A stretch of DNA of 64,000 nucleotides, taken from CAVVMA01 sp963788205. GTDB taxonomy: Bacteria; Desulfobacterota; Binatia; Binatales; Binataceae. The DNA lies in NCBI GenBank assembly GCA_963788205.1, contig CAWBGG010000007.1, forward strand, positions 310,001-374,000, read 5' to 3'. The notes under the pieces were generated by a model. It worked only from the letters and a program-made list of their open reading frames with translations, had not been told where the DNA came from and did no database searches. Both the position numbers and the translations under genes were made by a program. Position 1 is the first letter of the stretch. Every line of letters starts with the position of its first letter. Shown piece after piece: positions 1 to 8,152 of this stretch.

Positions 1-2261
1 ATCTCCTCAGTATGCTGCCCGAGCATTGGGGCGGCGCGCTCGACCTTGGGGGCTGCGGCCGAGAACTTCGCGAGGGTTCCCGACTGGAGCACGCGGCCCA
101 ATTGCGGATGCGTTACCTCCGCGATCAGTTCGTTGGCTACGACCTGCCGATCGTCGAATAGCTCCTTGACCTTGCTGACCACAGCAGCCGGGATACCGGC
201 CGCGCGCAGCGATCGTAGCGCCTCGGCGCCCTCCAGGTTCGCGAAGTAGCCTTCGAGCACCGCCGCGAGCCGCCCTGTGGCCGGCTCACGCACGGCGTCA
301 TCGTACGATCTAGTCGCGGTGGTGCCGGCGAGTAGCGTGCGCATCGCGTCCCAATCGCGCGGCTGCGCGATCGCGATACTGATCCAGCGGCCGTCGCCGC
401 ATCGATAGCATCGCGATAGCGCGGAGCGGCCGCGATACTCGGCGTCGCCGTTTTCCAGATCGGGGCGTCCTTTGTAGAAGACGAACTCGCCCGCCTGCAT
501 CGCAATCGCGGCTTGCAGCAGCGACGCCTCGCACATCTGGCCTCGCCCGGTGATTTGGCGCGCGCGCAGCGCGAGCACGCATCCCAGCGCAGAGAGCATC
601 GCCGCGCCGTAATCGCATATCGCGCAGGTCAGGTAAACCGGGTGGCCGTGATGGCCGCCCTGCGCCGCCATCGCGCCCGAGCGCGCCTGGAGCAGTGGAT
701 CGAACGCAGGCTGGTCGTGCTCGGGTCCGCGATTTCCGAACCCGGTGACCGACATGTAGATGATACGCGGGTTGAGCGCCGCGAGCGTTGCGTAATCGAG
801 ACCGAAGCGGCGCATCCGGCCGGGACGCAGGTTCTCCACTATGATGTCGGCTTTTTTCGCCAGCTCCCGCACGATCTCACGGCCCGCCTCCGAGCCGAGA
901 TCGAGCGCCAGCCCGCGCTTGCCCTGGTTCCAACTCAAAAAGCCGAAACCGAAATGGCGAAACGCGTCGCCCTCCAGGCTCTCGATTTTGATCACGTCCG
1001 CGCCCAACTGGGCGAGGATCATCGGACCGTAGGAGCCGGCGATATAGCTGGCGAAGTCGAGCACGATTACGCCGGCGAGTGGACCCCTGCCGCGCGATCC
1101 GATCTGCGCTCCGCCAGGCGCCGGCGCTTCCGGGTCCGACCGTTCGATCAATTCCGCTACCGAATGCGCTCCCGATTCGATCGTCGGCGCCGCGCCCGAG
1201 ATCTCCCCGGGCGTGTCGTGCAGCGTGACCGGCACGCCCATCTGCACCGTGGGCCCGAGGATCGCGTCGGCGATCTCGCGGCGCATCCCGACCGATCGTA
1301 CCTGGGCGTGATCGATAAACTCCTGGCGCGACAGCACGGGCGCGCACGGAACATCGGCTTCACGCAGGATGCGCAACCATTCATCGCGCGGCCGCGAACG
1401 CATTACTGGCGACAGGATGTCCTTGAGGGTTTGCCAATGCTCGCCCGGTATTCCCCACGGCGCGGCCTCGAAGCGGGGGTCGGTGATCAGGTCGGGACGC
1501 TCGATCGCGAGCGCGAACTTGTTCCAGAAGGTCGCATTGCCGCACGCAACGAACAGGTAGTCGCCGTCGCCGGCCTGGTAGAGCCGATAGCACGGAATCG
1601 GCCCGAGCGGATCGTCGGTGCGCACGTAGAGCGCGCCCGCCTTCTCGTGCCGTATGATCGATCCGGTCTGAAGCGAGCAGGCGCCGGCCAGCAGTGAGAC
1701 TTCGATCAACTGGCCCTCGCCGTCGCCGCGCGTGACCAGGGCGGCTGCGGCGGCGATCGCGCCCATCACGCCGGCGGAATAGCTGACCGCGGGAAACGTC
1801 AGCGGCGCGGGATTTCCGCTCCGCGTCCATTGACTCCCCGCGATCCCGGCGCGCGCCTGCACCAGCTCCTCGCAGGCGTCATCGTCGGCGTCGGGTCCGC
1901 GACTGCCGAGCGGCGGCATGCTCAGCAGGAGGACCCGCGGATTGATCCTTCGCATCGATTCGTAATCGAGGCCGAGCGCGCGCGCGCGCCGCACCGTGTA
2001 GCCCACGATCACGATATCGGCCCATCGGACGAGATCGCGAACCTGATCGCGCGTGGCGGGCGAAGGATCTTCGATATCGATAAACACCGACCGCTTGCTG
2101 CGATTGAGGACATGCCAATGCGGCGTGCCGCGAGCCGGCGCTCCGCCGGGCGGTTCCACCTTGATCGCGCGCGCACCCTGCTCGGCGAGCAGCATCGCGG
2201 CGTACGCGGCGCCCTGATAGGAGCTGAATTCGACCAGCCTGACATTTTCGAGCGATTTCAT
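1..2261 (-). CDS. Two-domain CaiB/BaiF family CoA transferase (C-terminus cut by window edge)
   Basis: A single uninterrupted minus-strand frame gives 753 residues and is still open at base 1. It holds two tandem class III CoA-transferase modules. The first is residues about 1-370 (starts MKSLENVRLVEFSSYQ, then LLAEQGARAIKVEPP). The second starts near residue 390 (GVIVLDFASYIAGSYGPMIL, then AQLGADVIKIE). Both carry the family pattern of a GADVIKIE-like strand, a GLDY stretch after the first quarter and a G-x-GQ-x-x-E/D-x-S-L motif. Family members move CoA between carboxylic acids or assist racemisation or degradation of acyl-CoAs; the substrate cannot be read from sequence. A usual member has one module per chain and forms interlocked dimers, so the fusion probably makes a pseudo-dimer. 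The ATG at 2261 has GAGG 5 nt upstream. It is divergent from sixA and shares that 142-bp promoter region. Confidence 0.9.
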   Translation of the reverse strand, partial: MKSLENVRLVEFSSYQGAAYAAMLLAEQGARAIKVEPPGGAPARGTPHWHVLNRSKRSVFIDIEDPSPATRDQVRDLVRWADIVIVGYTVRRARALGLDYESMRRINPRVLLLSMPPLGSRGPDADDDACEELVQARAGIAGSQWTRSGNPAPLTFPAVSYSAGVMGAIAAAAALVTRGDGEGQLIEVSLLAGACSLQTGSIIRHEKAGALYVRTDDPLGPIPCYRLYQAGDGDYLFVACGNATFWNKFALAIERPDLITDPRFEAAPWGIPGEHWQTLKDILSPVMRSRPRDEWLRILREADVPCAPVLSRQEFIDHAQVRSVGMRREIADAILGPTVQMGVPVTLHDTPGEISGAAPTIESGAHSVAELIERSDPEAPAPGGAQIGSRGRGPLAGVIVLDFASYIAGSYGPMILAQLGADVIKIESLEGDAFRHFGFGFLSWNQGKRGLALDLGSEAGREIVRELAKKADIIVENLRPGRMRRFGLDYATLAALNPRIIYMSVTGFGNRGPEHDQPAFDPLLQARSGAMAAQGGHHGHPVYLTCAICDYGAAMLSALGCVLALRARQITGRGQMCEASLLQAAIAMQAGEFVFYKGRPDLENGDAEYRGRSALSRCYRCGDGRWISIAIAQPRDWDAMRTLLAGTTATRSYDDAVREPATGRLAAVLEGYFANLEGAEALRSLRAAGIPAAVVSKVKELFDDRQVVANELIAEVTHPQLGRVLQSGTLAKFSAAAPKVERAAPMLGQHTEE

Positions 2262-2309
2262 TTTGGCCTCGCGATTATCCGAAACCGCGAGGCGCGAATT
2301 CAATCTCTC

Positions 2310-2352
2310 ACAACCATCGCGTAACGAGCCCGTAACGCCGGCCCGCTAATCG
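2310..2352 (+). promoter_or_regulatory. Candidate Pho box and -10 upstream of sixA
   Basis: Three hexamers with exact 11-bp spacing: ACAACC (2310-2315), GTAACG (2321-2326) and GTAACG (2332-2337). A -10-like TAATCG (2347-2352) follows nine bases after the last one. This is the architecture of PhoB/PhoP-activated promoters, where phased repeats replace the -35. The site lies about 67-95 bp upstream of the sixA ATG. Comparable arrays sit near ppx, pstS and the porin operon. The repeats are seen directly; the regulator is inferred. Confidence 0.55.
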
Positions 2353-2403
2353 TCCAAACTGGTGTGGTGCCTCCGCGAACGGGGATGGGATGATCGATCA
2401 GCA

Positions 2404-2898
2404 ATGAAACTCTACCTCATTCGTCATGCGACGGCGGAAGAACCCTCGCCAACCGACCCGGCGGCGGACGACGAGCGCGCGCTGACCGAAAAAGGAAAAT
2501 CCCGGACAGTGCGCACGGCAGCCGCGCTCAAAAGATTGAATGTCCGGCCGGAGCTGATTCTCACCAGCCCGCTAAAGCGGGCGCTCGAGACCGCGGCGCT
2601 GGTGGCCGAGGGGCTCGGCAATATTCGCGTCGAGACGCTTGCGGAATTGGCGCCCGGCACGGAGACGAGCGCGCTCATCGCCGCGATCCGGCCCCATCAG
2701 GCGCTGAACGAGCTGGCGCTCGTGGGCCATCAGCCGGATCTGGGCCGGCTCGCCGCGTTCCTGATCGCCGGCGCGCCGGACGCATGCGAGGTCGCGATCG
2801 GAAAGGGCGGAGTCGCGCTCGTGTCGGGCGATTTCGCAGCGCCGGCGCGCTTCACCCTGAGTTGGCTCGCGCCTCCCAGGATGCTGCGCCGGCTTTGA
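2404..2898 (+). CDS. sixA: SixA-like phosphohistidine phosphatase (histidine phosphatase superfamily)
   Basis: 164 residues. The N-terminus MKLYLIRHATAEEP carries the catalytic RH motif of the histidine phosphatase superfamily (RHG replaced by RHA, as in SixA). The second half has LVGHQPDLGRL with the second catalytic His, and the length equals SixA (about 160 residues). SixA removes phosphate from phosphohistidine on Hpt or PtsH-type proteins; in many genomes a relative sits beside ppx or CHAD-domain polyphosphate genes, as here. I chose the ATG at 2404, where the conserved MKLYLIRH begins, over an upstream in-frame start at 2362 that adds an unconserved tail. The exact substrate is not predictable. 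Confidence 0.88.
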   Translation: MKLYLIRHATAEEPSPTDPAADDERALTEKGKSRTVRTAAALKRLNVRPELILTSPLKRALETAALVAEGLGNIRVETLAELAPGTETSALIAAIRPHQALNELALVGHQPDLGRLAAFLIAGAPDACEVAIGKGGVALVSGDFAAPARFTLSWLAPPRMLRRL

Positions 2899-2934
2899 TC
2901 GCGCGGGGTGGTAATCGCCAGGCCGGTTCGCAGC

Positions 2935-3018
2935 TCAGTTGCGAGCCCGCGAGGTCCCGAAGATCAGGGCCGAGACTGTAACTCCCAGAAACAATGCCAG
3001 TGCGGCCATCAAGGGCAT
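2935..3018 (-). CDS. Small single-pass membrane protein, 27 residues
   Basis: An unusually good Shine-Dalgarno, AGGAGG with 6 nt spacing, precedes an ATG at 3018. It opens a 27-codon frame, MPLMAALALFLGVTVSALIF followed by GTSRARN and TGA. The peptide is one hydrophobic helix of about 20 residues followed by a short basic tail, which fits an inner-membrane small protein with the C-terminus in the cytoplasm. It lies between sixA and ppx, convergent with sixA, and a candidate Pho-type box lies about 90-117 bp upstream. I do not recognise a family. The very strong ribosome binding site in a region otherwise without genes is the main argument that it is real. It could be a regulatory peptide acting on a membrane complex, by analogy with KdpF-size subunits, but that is speculation. 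Confidence 0.6.
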   Translation of the reverse strand: MPLMAALALFLGVTVSALIFGTSRARN

Positions 3019-3107
3019 GATTCACCTCCTACGGCTGCATCGATCGCGAGTAGTTTTCATCGCGGCGTGAAGCGAGTCCAGACCAGCGCGTGTCTGCGAC
3101 CGCAGTG

Positions 3108-3135
3108 TTAACAAAAATGAAACGTTGTGTTTCAC
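3108..3135. promoter_or_regulatory. Candidate Pho-type box between the small membrane gene and ppx
   Basis: Hexamers TTAACA (3108-3113), GAAACG (3119-3124) and TTTCAC (3130-3135) are spaced at 11 bp and read acceptably in both directions because GTTAAC is palindromic. It could serve the 27-residue peptide on the minus strand (ATG about 90 bp away) or ppx on the plus strand. The third hexamer is off-consensus, so this is the weakest of the four arrays. The rest of 3019-3416 shows no gene I can support; if ppx used the in-frame GTG at 3243 the spacing to this box would be about 110 bp. Confidence 0.35.
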
Positions 3136-3416
3136 GCGCCGCAATCTGTAGGCACCAATGTGGTATCGGGAGTATCATCCGTAACGATGCTCACGGGCCG
3201 CCTTGAAGGCGCGGCAATCGTCGGCGGATTGCGGGGTCGGAAGTGGTGGGGCGAGACGGTTACAGCGATAGTCATCAATCCCGGCGGTCCGGCCCTCGGG
3301 GTCAAGCCAATCAACACACGACGCTGAACGGTTCCGGCGCACCGCATAAGCGCGGGGCGCTCAATGGGAACGGCTTTGCAGCGAACGGATTTTCGATTGG
3401 CCTGAAGGCGCCCGGT

Positions 3417-5087
3417 ATGCGACTTGCCGCCATAGATGTCGGCTCCAACTCGGTTCACATGGTGGTGGCCGACGTGACCAGCAGCGGCCATCTGGTGGTG
3501 GTCGATCGGGTCAAGGAAATGGTGCGCCTGGGACGGCGAGTGTTCGTGACCGGCCGGCTGACCACCGAATCGATGGATGCGGCGTCGCGGGCACTCAGAC
3601 ACTTCCAGCAGGTGGCGCAGGCGCGGCGCGTCAAGCGCCTTAGAGTGGTCGCCACCAGCGCCGTGCGTGAAGCCGCTAATCGCAGCGTCTTTCTCAAGCG
3701 GATCAGGCGCGAGACCGGACTGCGCCTGGAGGTAATCAGCGGGCAGGAGGAGGCGCGGCTGATCTTCAACGCGGCGCGCTATGCGCTGGGACTCGATGGC
3801 GGACCCCATCTGCTGCTCGACGTGGGTGGCGGCAGCATCGAGTTGGTGCTGGTGCGCGCGGGCCGCCCGCTGTGGCTGAGAAGCTTTCCGCTCGGTGCCG
3901 CGCGCCTGACCGAGCGATTCCTTACCTCCGATCCTCCGCGCTCGGCGCAGGTCGTGGCGCTCACCGCTTATCTCAAGCGCGAGCTGGCAGAGGTGCTCAA
4001 CGATGCGCGCCGGCTCGGAGTCACCCGCACGATCGGCACCTCGGGCACGGTGAATTCGCTGGTCGCGATGGTCCGTGCAGCCCGCGGCGAGGATCTCGGC
4101 CGGCTCCACTGCGCGAGCGTGGCCGCAGCCGAAATCGGCCGCCTGAAAAACCATTTGCTCGAATGCGACGCGTCCAAGCGCGCCGAGCTGCCCGGCGCCG
4201 ACGCGAAGCGGGCCGACCTGATGCCGGCGGCGGCGATCCTGGTCGATTTCATTTTGTCGCAGACCAATTCACCCGAGCTGGTGGCGTGCTCGTGGGCCCT
4301 GCGTGAAGGGGTGCTGCTCGAGCTCGCCGGCCTGACCCCCAATCGCGGCGCGGCAGCCGCCCGGCGCGGTTCCGTGGAGGCGTTGGCGGCGCGCTTTTCC
4401 GGCGACAATGCTCACGGGCGGCAGGTTGCACGCTTGGCGCTGCAAATTTACGACGGATGCGCCAACGGTCTCGCGCTGGCTCCTGAAGCGCGCGAGCTGC
4501 TCGAATACGCCGCGCTGCTTCACGACGTTGGCCACGCGATCGATCACGATCGCCATCACCGGCATACCTACTACCTGATCAGAAACGGCGACTTGTTCGG
4601 CTTCGATCCGATCGAGATCGAAGTCATCGCGCTCGCTGCGCGGGCCCATCGGAAACAATCGGCCAAGCTCGATTCGCCGGAACTCGAGGCACTCTCGCGC
4701 GACAAGCGGCGGACGGTCCGCGGCCTGGCCGCGATCCTGCGGGTCGCCGATGCGCTCGACCGCAGCCATTCCAATGTGATCCGGAGCGTCGCGATCAAGC
4801 TGTCGTCGAGCGGAGCGGTAATCGAGGCCGACTCCGGAGCCTACGACGCGGCCCTGGAACTGGGCGCCGCCGAGCGCCGGGCCGACCTGCTCTCACGCTT
4901 GCTCGACCGCAAGGTGATCCTGCGCCCGCGCGGCGCGCAGCTATCGAACAATGGATCGGTTGCGCACGCAAGCGTTCCTGGCCGGCATCTGCGCAACGGA
5001 AACGGTCGTCATCGCGGCGGACGCAACGGCGCCCTGCGCAAGGGACGACCGCCGCACCCGGGAACTCATCTGCATCGACCGGAATGA
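3417..5087 (+). CDS. ppx: Exopolyphosphatase / GppA phosphatase with C-terminal HD domain
   Basis: 556 residues from the chosen ATG. Residues 1-300 are the Ppx/GppA actin-like fold: MRLAAIDVGSNSVHM at the start is the first phosphate-binding loop and LLLDVGGGSIELVLV is the second, with the GTSGTVNSL loop further on. Residues about 320-500 form an HD-type domain with LLHDVGHAID and a following HHRHTYYLI stretch. The last 45 residues are low-complexity Gly/Asn/Arg/His. The protein should hydrolyse polyphosphate from the ends or pppGpp to ppGpp, in the cytoplasm. The ATG at 3417 has GAAGG 8 nt upstream and starts exactly at the family N-terminus; the frame is open back to a GTG at 3243, which would add 58 unconserved residues. 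Neighbours sixA, arsC-like and pstS support a phosphate role. Confidence 0.92.
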   Translation: MRLAAIDVGSNSVHMVVADVTSSGHLVVVDRVKEMVRLGRRVFVTGRLTTESMDAASRALRHFQQVAQARRVKRLRVVATSAVREAANRSVFLKRIRRETGLRLEVISGQEEARLIFNAARYALGLDGGPHLLLDVGGGSIELVLVRAGRPLWLRSFPLGAARLTERFLTSDPPRSAQVVALTAYLKRELAEVLNDARRLGVTRTIGTSGTVNSLVAMVRAARGEDLGRLHCASVAAAEIGRLKNHLLECDASKRAELPGADAKRADLMPAAAILVDFILSQTNSPELVACSWALREGVLLELAGLTPNRGAAAARRGSVEALAARFSGDNAHGRQVARLALQIYDGCANGLALAPEARELLEYAALLHDVGHAIDHDRHHRHTYYLIRNGDLFGFDPIEIEVIALAARAHRKQSAKLDSPELEALSRDKRRTVRGLAAILRVADALDRSHSNVIRSVAIKLSSSGAVIEADSGAYDAALELGAAERRADLLSRLLDRKVILRPRGAQLSNNGSVAHASVPGRHLRNGNGRHRGGRNGALRKGRPPHPGTHLHRPE

Positions 5088-5115
5088 TCGGCGCCGGCCG
5101 CGCGCGGTGGAGATT

Positions 5116-5622
5116 CTATAACGCGGGCGCTTGTGCCGCGGGCTGCGGCAAAGCGATACCTTCGTGGCGCACCAGGACGAAGAGCCTGACGCGGGTTTCC
5201 AGCTCCTGAAACGCCCGGCGAAGCGCGCTCTCCTGCTTGGCCGCGCGGCCGCGAGCCGCAGCAGGATCGGTGCGAGCGGCCGCAGGGTCGGTGATCGTCC
5301 AGCGGGCCACAATCGGACTCCCCGGCAGCGCCCGCGCGACCTCGGCCGCGGGTACGCCGCCTACGCTGATCACGAAATCCATCCGCGACGAACCGGGCGC
5401 AGTGAACTCCTGCCACGATTTGCTCCGCAGCCCCTCGATCGGGATGCGCGAGGTTTTCAGCATTTCGATCGCGAGCGGGTCCACCTGACCCGACGGGTTG
5501 ATACCCGCGCTAAAGGCGTGGAACCGGTCCTTGCCCCAATGACGCAGAATCGCTTCGGCCAGAATGCTGCGATTGGAATTTTCCGCGCACACGAACAGCA
5601 CGTTGAAAGCCTTGTTGCTCAT
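5116..5622 (-). CDS. Low-molecular-weight phosphatase family protein (arsenate reductase ArsC-like)
   Basis: 168 residues, convergent with ppx. The N-terminus FNVLFVCAENSNRSILAEAI contains the C-x5-R-S phosphate or arsenate binding loop (Cys11 or so), and WTITDPAAA carries the Asp-Pro of the general-acid loop. Length is slightly above the usual 140-155 because of an Ala/Arg-rich insertion and C-terminal tail. Family members are either protein tyrosine phosphatases or thioredoxin-coupled arsenate reductases; the thioredoxin-type resolving cysteines are not present in the visible sequence, so a reductase role would need a different electron donor. Position between ppx and pstS fits arsenate handling, because arsenate enters cells through phosphate uptake, but also fits a phosphatase. 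Confidence 0.75.
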   Translation of the reverse strand: MSNKAFNVLFVCAENSNRSILAEAILRHWGKDRFHAFSAGINPSGQVDPLAIEMLKTSRIPIEGLRSKSWQEFTAPGSSRMDFVISVGGVPAAEVARALPGSPIVARWTITDPAAARTDPAAARGRAAKQESALRRAFQELETRVRLFVLVRHEGIALPQPAAQAPAL

Positions 5623-5876
5623 TGTCAGTCGTCCATGATTTTTTGGCGCATGAAACCGGCACGGACCAATCCCGCGACGCTCAGTAAACTACCGGGAAGC
5701 CGATCCTGATCGGGTGCGGATTCGATGATCGACGCTATCTTCCTACCAAAGCGCGAGGCCGATCGTCCAATCCCGCCCGGCAATCTACCAACAGGCGGGA
5801 GGCGATGCCACAAAAGATGGATCATGGTGGGGAAAGCCCAGCAAATCCGGGGCTTTTTCTGCCAGCCGAGGTTGAA

Positions 5877-5931
5877 TTAACCCGCGCACAACCGGCGCTT
5901 AATCGGCCCGTAACCTGGGCTTGCCTAATTA
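5877..5931 (+). promoter_or_regulatory. Candidate Pho box and -10 upstream of pstS
   Basis: Four hexamers at exact 11-bp spacing: TTAACC (5877), ACAACC (5888), TTAATC (5899) and GTAACC (5910), each separated by a 5-bp GC-rich spacer. A -10-like TAATTA (5926-5931) starts ten bases after the last hexamer. The site ends about 60 bp before the pstS start. This is the best of the four phased arrays in the window and sits upstream of the classic Pho-regulated gene. The rest of 5623-5876 shows nothing else I can support. Confidence 0.65.
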
Positions 5932-5993
5932 CTGTCAGCCGCGCGCCTGCGCCCTCGAAATTGGAAGCCGCAGCGCGGCCAAGAGGCTGAAAG

Positions 5994-7031
5994 ATGCAGA
6001 TAAAGAAGATAGCATTTGCGGTTACACTGCTGGCGGCGATCTTCGCCGGAGCACGCGATGCCCGCAGCCAGCTCTTGATCAACGGCGCCGGCGCGACCTT
6101 TCCCTATCCGATCTATTCGCAGTGGTTCGACGTCTACGCCAAGGACAATCCCGATGTGCGTTTTAACTACCAATCGATCGGCTCGGGCGGCGGAATCAAG
6201 CAACTGCTGAACAAGACCGTCAACTTCGGCGCCAGCGACGCTCCGATGAATGATCAGCAACTCAGCCAGTCCCCGATAAAGGTGATGCACTTCCCGACCG
6301 TGATGGGGGCGATCGTGATTACCTACAACATACCCGGCGTGACCGGATCGCTGCGCCTGACCGGCCCGTTAATCGCGGACATCTTCCTGGGTAAGATCAC
6401 GAAATGGAACGACGACGCGATCGCGAAGCTCAATCCCAGTGTCAAGCTCCCTGACACCGCTATCGTGGTGTGCCATCGCTCCGACGGCAGCGGTACGACC
6501 TACGTCTTCACCGATTATCTGGCCAAGGTCAGCCCCGACTGGAGCAAGCAGGTGGGCAAGGCCACTGCGGTAAAATGGCCGGCCGGGCTGGGTGGCAAGG
6601 GCAATGAGGGCGTCACCGCGCTGGTGCAGCAAACGCCCGGCGCGATCGGCTATGTCGAGTTGATCTACGCGGTGCAGAACAAGCTGCCTTACGCCGAGCT
6701 CAAAAGCCACGACGGCGATTGGGTGATGCCGAGCGTCGAGACGGTGACTGCGGCGGCTACTGGCGACGCGGCCAACATACCGTCGGACTTCCGCGTCTCG
6801 ATCACCGACGCACCCGGCGCCAAAGCTTATCCGATCTCGTCGTTCACCTACCTGCTCGTCTACCAGCAGCAGGCCGACGCCGCCAAGGGCAAGGCGATCA
6901 AAGAGTTCATCAAGTGGATGCTGGCCAACGGGCAACAGTACGCCCCCGCCCTCTCCTATGCGCCGCTGCCGGCGCCGGTGGTCGCGGCTGAGCTCGTACA
7001 GCTCGACAAGGTGGCGGTGTCGGGAGATTGA
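5994..7031 (+). CDS. pstS: Phosphate ABC transporter substrate-binding protein PstS
   Basis: 345 residues with a Sec signal (MQIKKIAFAVTLLAAIFAGA, cleavage after about residue 25). The mature start LLINGAGATFPYPIYSQWFD is the PstS hallmark, followed by YQSIGSGGGIKQLL and FGASDAPM, then RSDGSGTTYVFTDYL, which together make the phosphate pocket. Length is typical (330-350). PstS captures phosphate in the periplasm and delivers it to PstCAB. No pstC, pstA, pstB or phoU follows here, so this is a solitary pstS whose permease must be elsewhere. AGAGG lies 8-12 nt before the ATG. The phased box at 5877 suggests induction in phosphate starvation. Confidence 0.96.
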   Translation: MQIKKIAFAVTLLAAIFAGARDARSQLLINGAGATFPYPIYSQWFDVYAKDNPDVRFNYQSIGSGGGIKQLLNKTVNFGASDAPMNDQQLSQSPIKVMHFPTVMGAIVITYNIPGVTGSLRLTGPLIADIFLGKITKWNDDAIAKLNPSVKLPDTAIVVCHRSDGSGTTYVFTDYLAKVSPDWSKQVGKATAVKWPAGLGGKGNEGVTALVQQTPGAIGYVELIYAVQNKLPYAELKSHDGDWVMPSVETVTAAATGDAANIPSDFRVSITDAPGAKAYPISSFTYLLVYQQQADAAKGKAIKEFIKWMLANGQQYAPALSYAPLPAPVVAAELVQLDKVAVSGD

Positions 7032-7144
7032 GCTGCGAGCGACGGGCCTTGAAACACGCATAGAAAGGCATGTTGCGGCGGGGAGCGAAGTAGCGGATAA
7101 ATCGCCTGCCGGGTATGGTTGCCGTACAGGAGGCGTCACGGACC

Positions 7145-7510
7145 GTGAACAGCAGGATCATGGTCGCTTGCGTGGTGTCCGCTCTCGCTCTCCGTCTTTT
7201 TCTCTGCGGCACGCCCGTCGCGGCCCGTGAGCGGCTGATAAGTCCGAACACTCCGTCGGCCAGCCATGCGTTGCGCCTTCTGACCAAAGCGAGGCTCATC
7301 TACGAGATGAACTCGCAGAGCTACACGGCGACAAATCCGAACCTGGACCGCTACTACCTGCACAAAGTTTCCGAAGTTGACCATCTGATCGATCGGCTAC
7401 GGCGGGGTCGCGCCGTATCGCTGGACGCCGTGGACGATGCCCTCGATAGCCAGGAGGCCCGGCGGCTGGGCGGTCATCCGATGCCGATCGTCAACGACCA
7501 GCGGTTGTAG
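7145..7510 (+). CDS. Secreted protein of unknown function
   Basis: 121 residues starting at a GTG preceded by AGGAGG. The N-terminus reads as a signal peptide (MNSRIMVACVVSALALRLFL, then CGTPVAARE). The mature part of about 95 residues is helical and charged (KARLIYEMNSQSY, YYLHKVSEVDHLIDRLRRG). I do not recognise the family. An ATG at 7115 is an alternative start but has no ribosome binding site and would put a polar segment in front of the signal. The gene follows pstS by 113 bp and is closed by a strong terminator, so it may be transcribed with pstS. Confidence 0.6.
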   Translation: MNSRIMVACVVSALALRLFLCGTPVAARERLISPNTPSASHALRLLTKARLIYEMNSQSYTATNPNLDRYYLHKVSEVDHLIDRLRRGRAVSLDAVDDALDSQEARRLGGHPMPIVNDQRL

Positions 7511-7541
7511 GACACCCCTCTCACAACTCGGTGTCTTTTTT
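7511..7541 (+). terminator. Rho-independent terminator
   Basis: Perfect 6-bp stem GACACC (7511-7516) with GGTGTC (7530-7535), a 13-nt loop, and an immediate run of six T. It directly follows the stop of the secreted-protein gene and separates the pstS unit from the lipoprotein/porin unit. Confidence 0.8.
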
Positions 7542-7617
7542 CCCTGCCCTTCCCAATCGAGAGACAAGCCGCGCGTCATTTGCCGCCAGCCCGATCGCGA
7601 CCTTTGCCCCCGCCGAA

Positions 7618-7671
7618 TTTACTGTGTCGAAACCGCTGTGTAATTCTTCTGTAATCTTGCTCCCCTAGTCT
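7618..7671 (+). promoter_or_regulatory. Candidate Pho box and -10 upstream of the lipoprotein/porin operon
   Basis: Hexamers at 11-bp spacing: TTTACT (7618, weak), GAAACC (7629), GTAATT (7640) and GTAATC (7651). A -10-like TAGTCT (7666-7671) follows nine bases later. It lies about 155-205 bp upstream of the lipoprotein ATG, leaving a long untranslated leader (7672-7824) in which I see no other element except the GGGAGG ribosome binding site at its end. Confidence 0.55.
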
Positions 7672-7824
7672 CCCACCGCGCCGCGAGCCCGGCCTCTGCG
7701 AGTGTGTCCGACAGTGTGTCCTACAGGGAGGACGCTGTCGGCCGGACGGTCGCGGTTATACGGGCAAACTACGAGCGGCGCGCAACTACGACCAGCTCAA
7801 GAAGAGTTGGGGGAGGAAAAAAAT

Positions 7825-8100
7825 ATGGCTGTGACTCGATCTAAAATCACTTCGCTTCTGCCGGCGATCGCGCTATGCGCGGCAATGGCGGGGCTCGGCG
7901 CGGGTTGCGCCACGATGCCCACGGTTGCGACTCCGGCGACGGGGGCCACCGCGCAAGCCGAACAGCCCCATATCTGGGACTGTGGACTTGTGAGCATCGG
8001 CTCGCCAAGCAAGTACGCATGCAACGGCAAAGTCTACACGGCGTTCCAGCTCGCCAAGATCCGGGCGGACGAAATCAAGAAGTATGAATCGGGACAATGA
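7825..8100 (+). CDS. Small lipoprotein of unknown function
   Basis: 91 residues. The signal ends in a lipobox (AAMAGLGAGC, Cys at about residue 28), so the protein is probably lipidated and membrane anchored. The mature part is short with two further cysteines (WDCGLVSIG and YACNGKVYT), which could form a disulfide. GGGAGG lies 9 nt before the ATG; an upstream in-frame start at 7702 lacks this and would bury the signal. It overlaps the sequence just before the porin start, so the two are probably one operon driven by the box at 7618. Confidence 0.75.
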   Translation: MAVTRSKITSLLPAIALCAAMAGLGAGCATMPTVATPATGATAQAEQPHIWDCGLVSIGSPSKYACNGKVYTAFQLAKIRADEIKKYESGQ

Positions 8101-8152
8101 CGCGCGGCCCCAAACCTCAATCACACGACCATATAACGGAGGACACTACCAA

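Noticed and set aside
513..1697. 394-codon plus-strand frame, and other long frames opposite the CoA transferase
   Set aside because: They run antisense to a complete two-module CoA transferase and read as Arg-rich nonsense; long shadow frames are expected in GC-rich coding DNA.
3132..4154. 340-codon minus-strand frame opposite ppx
   Set aside because: Antisense to a well-conserved Ppx/GppA region; composition (Gln/His/Arg) has no homology.
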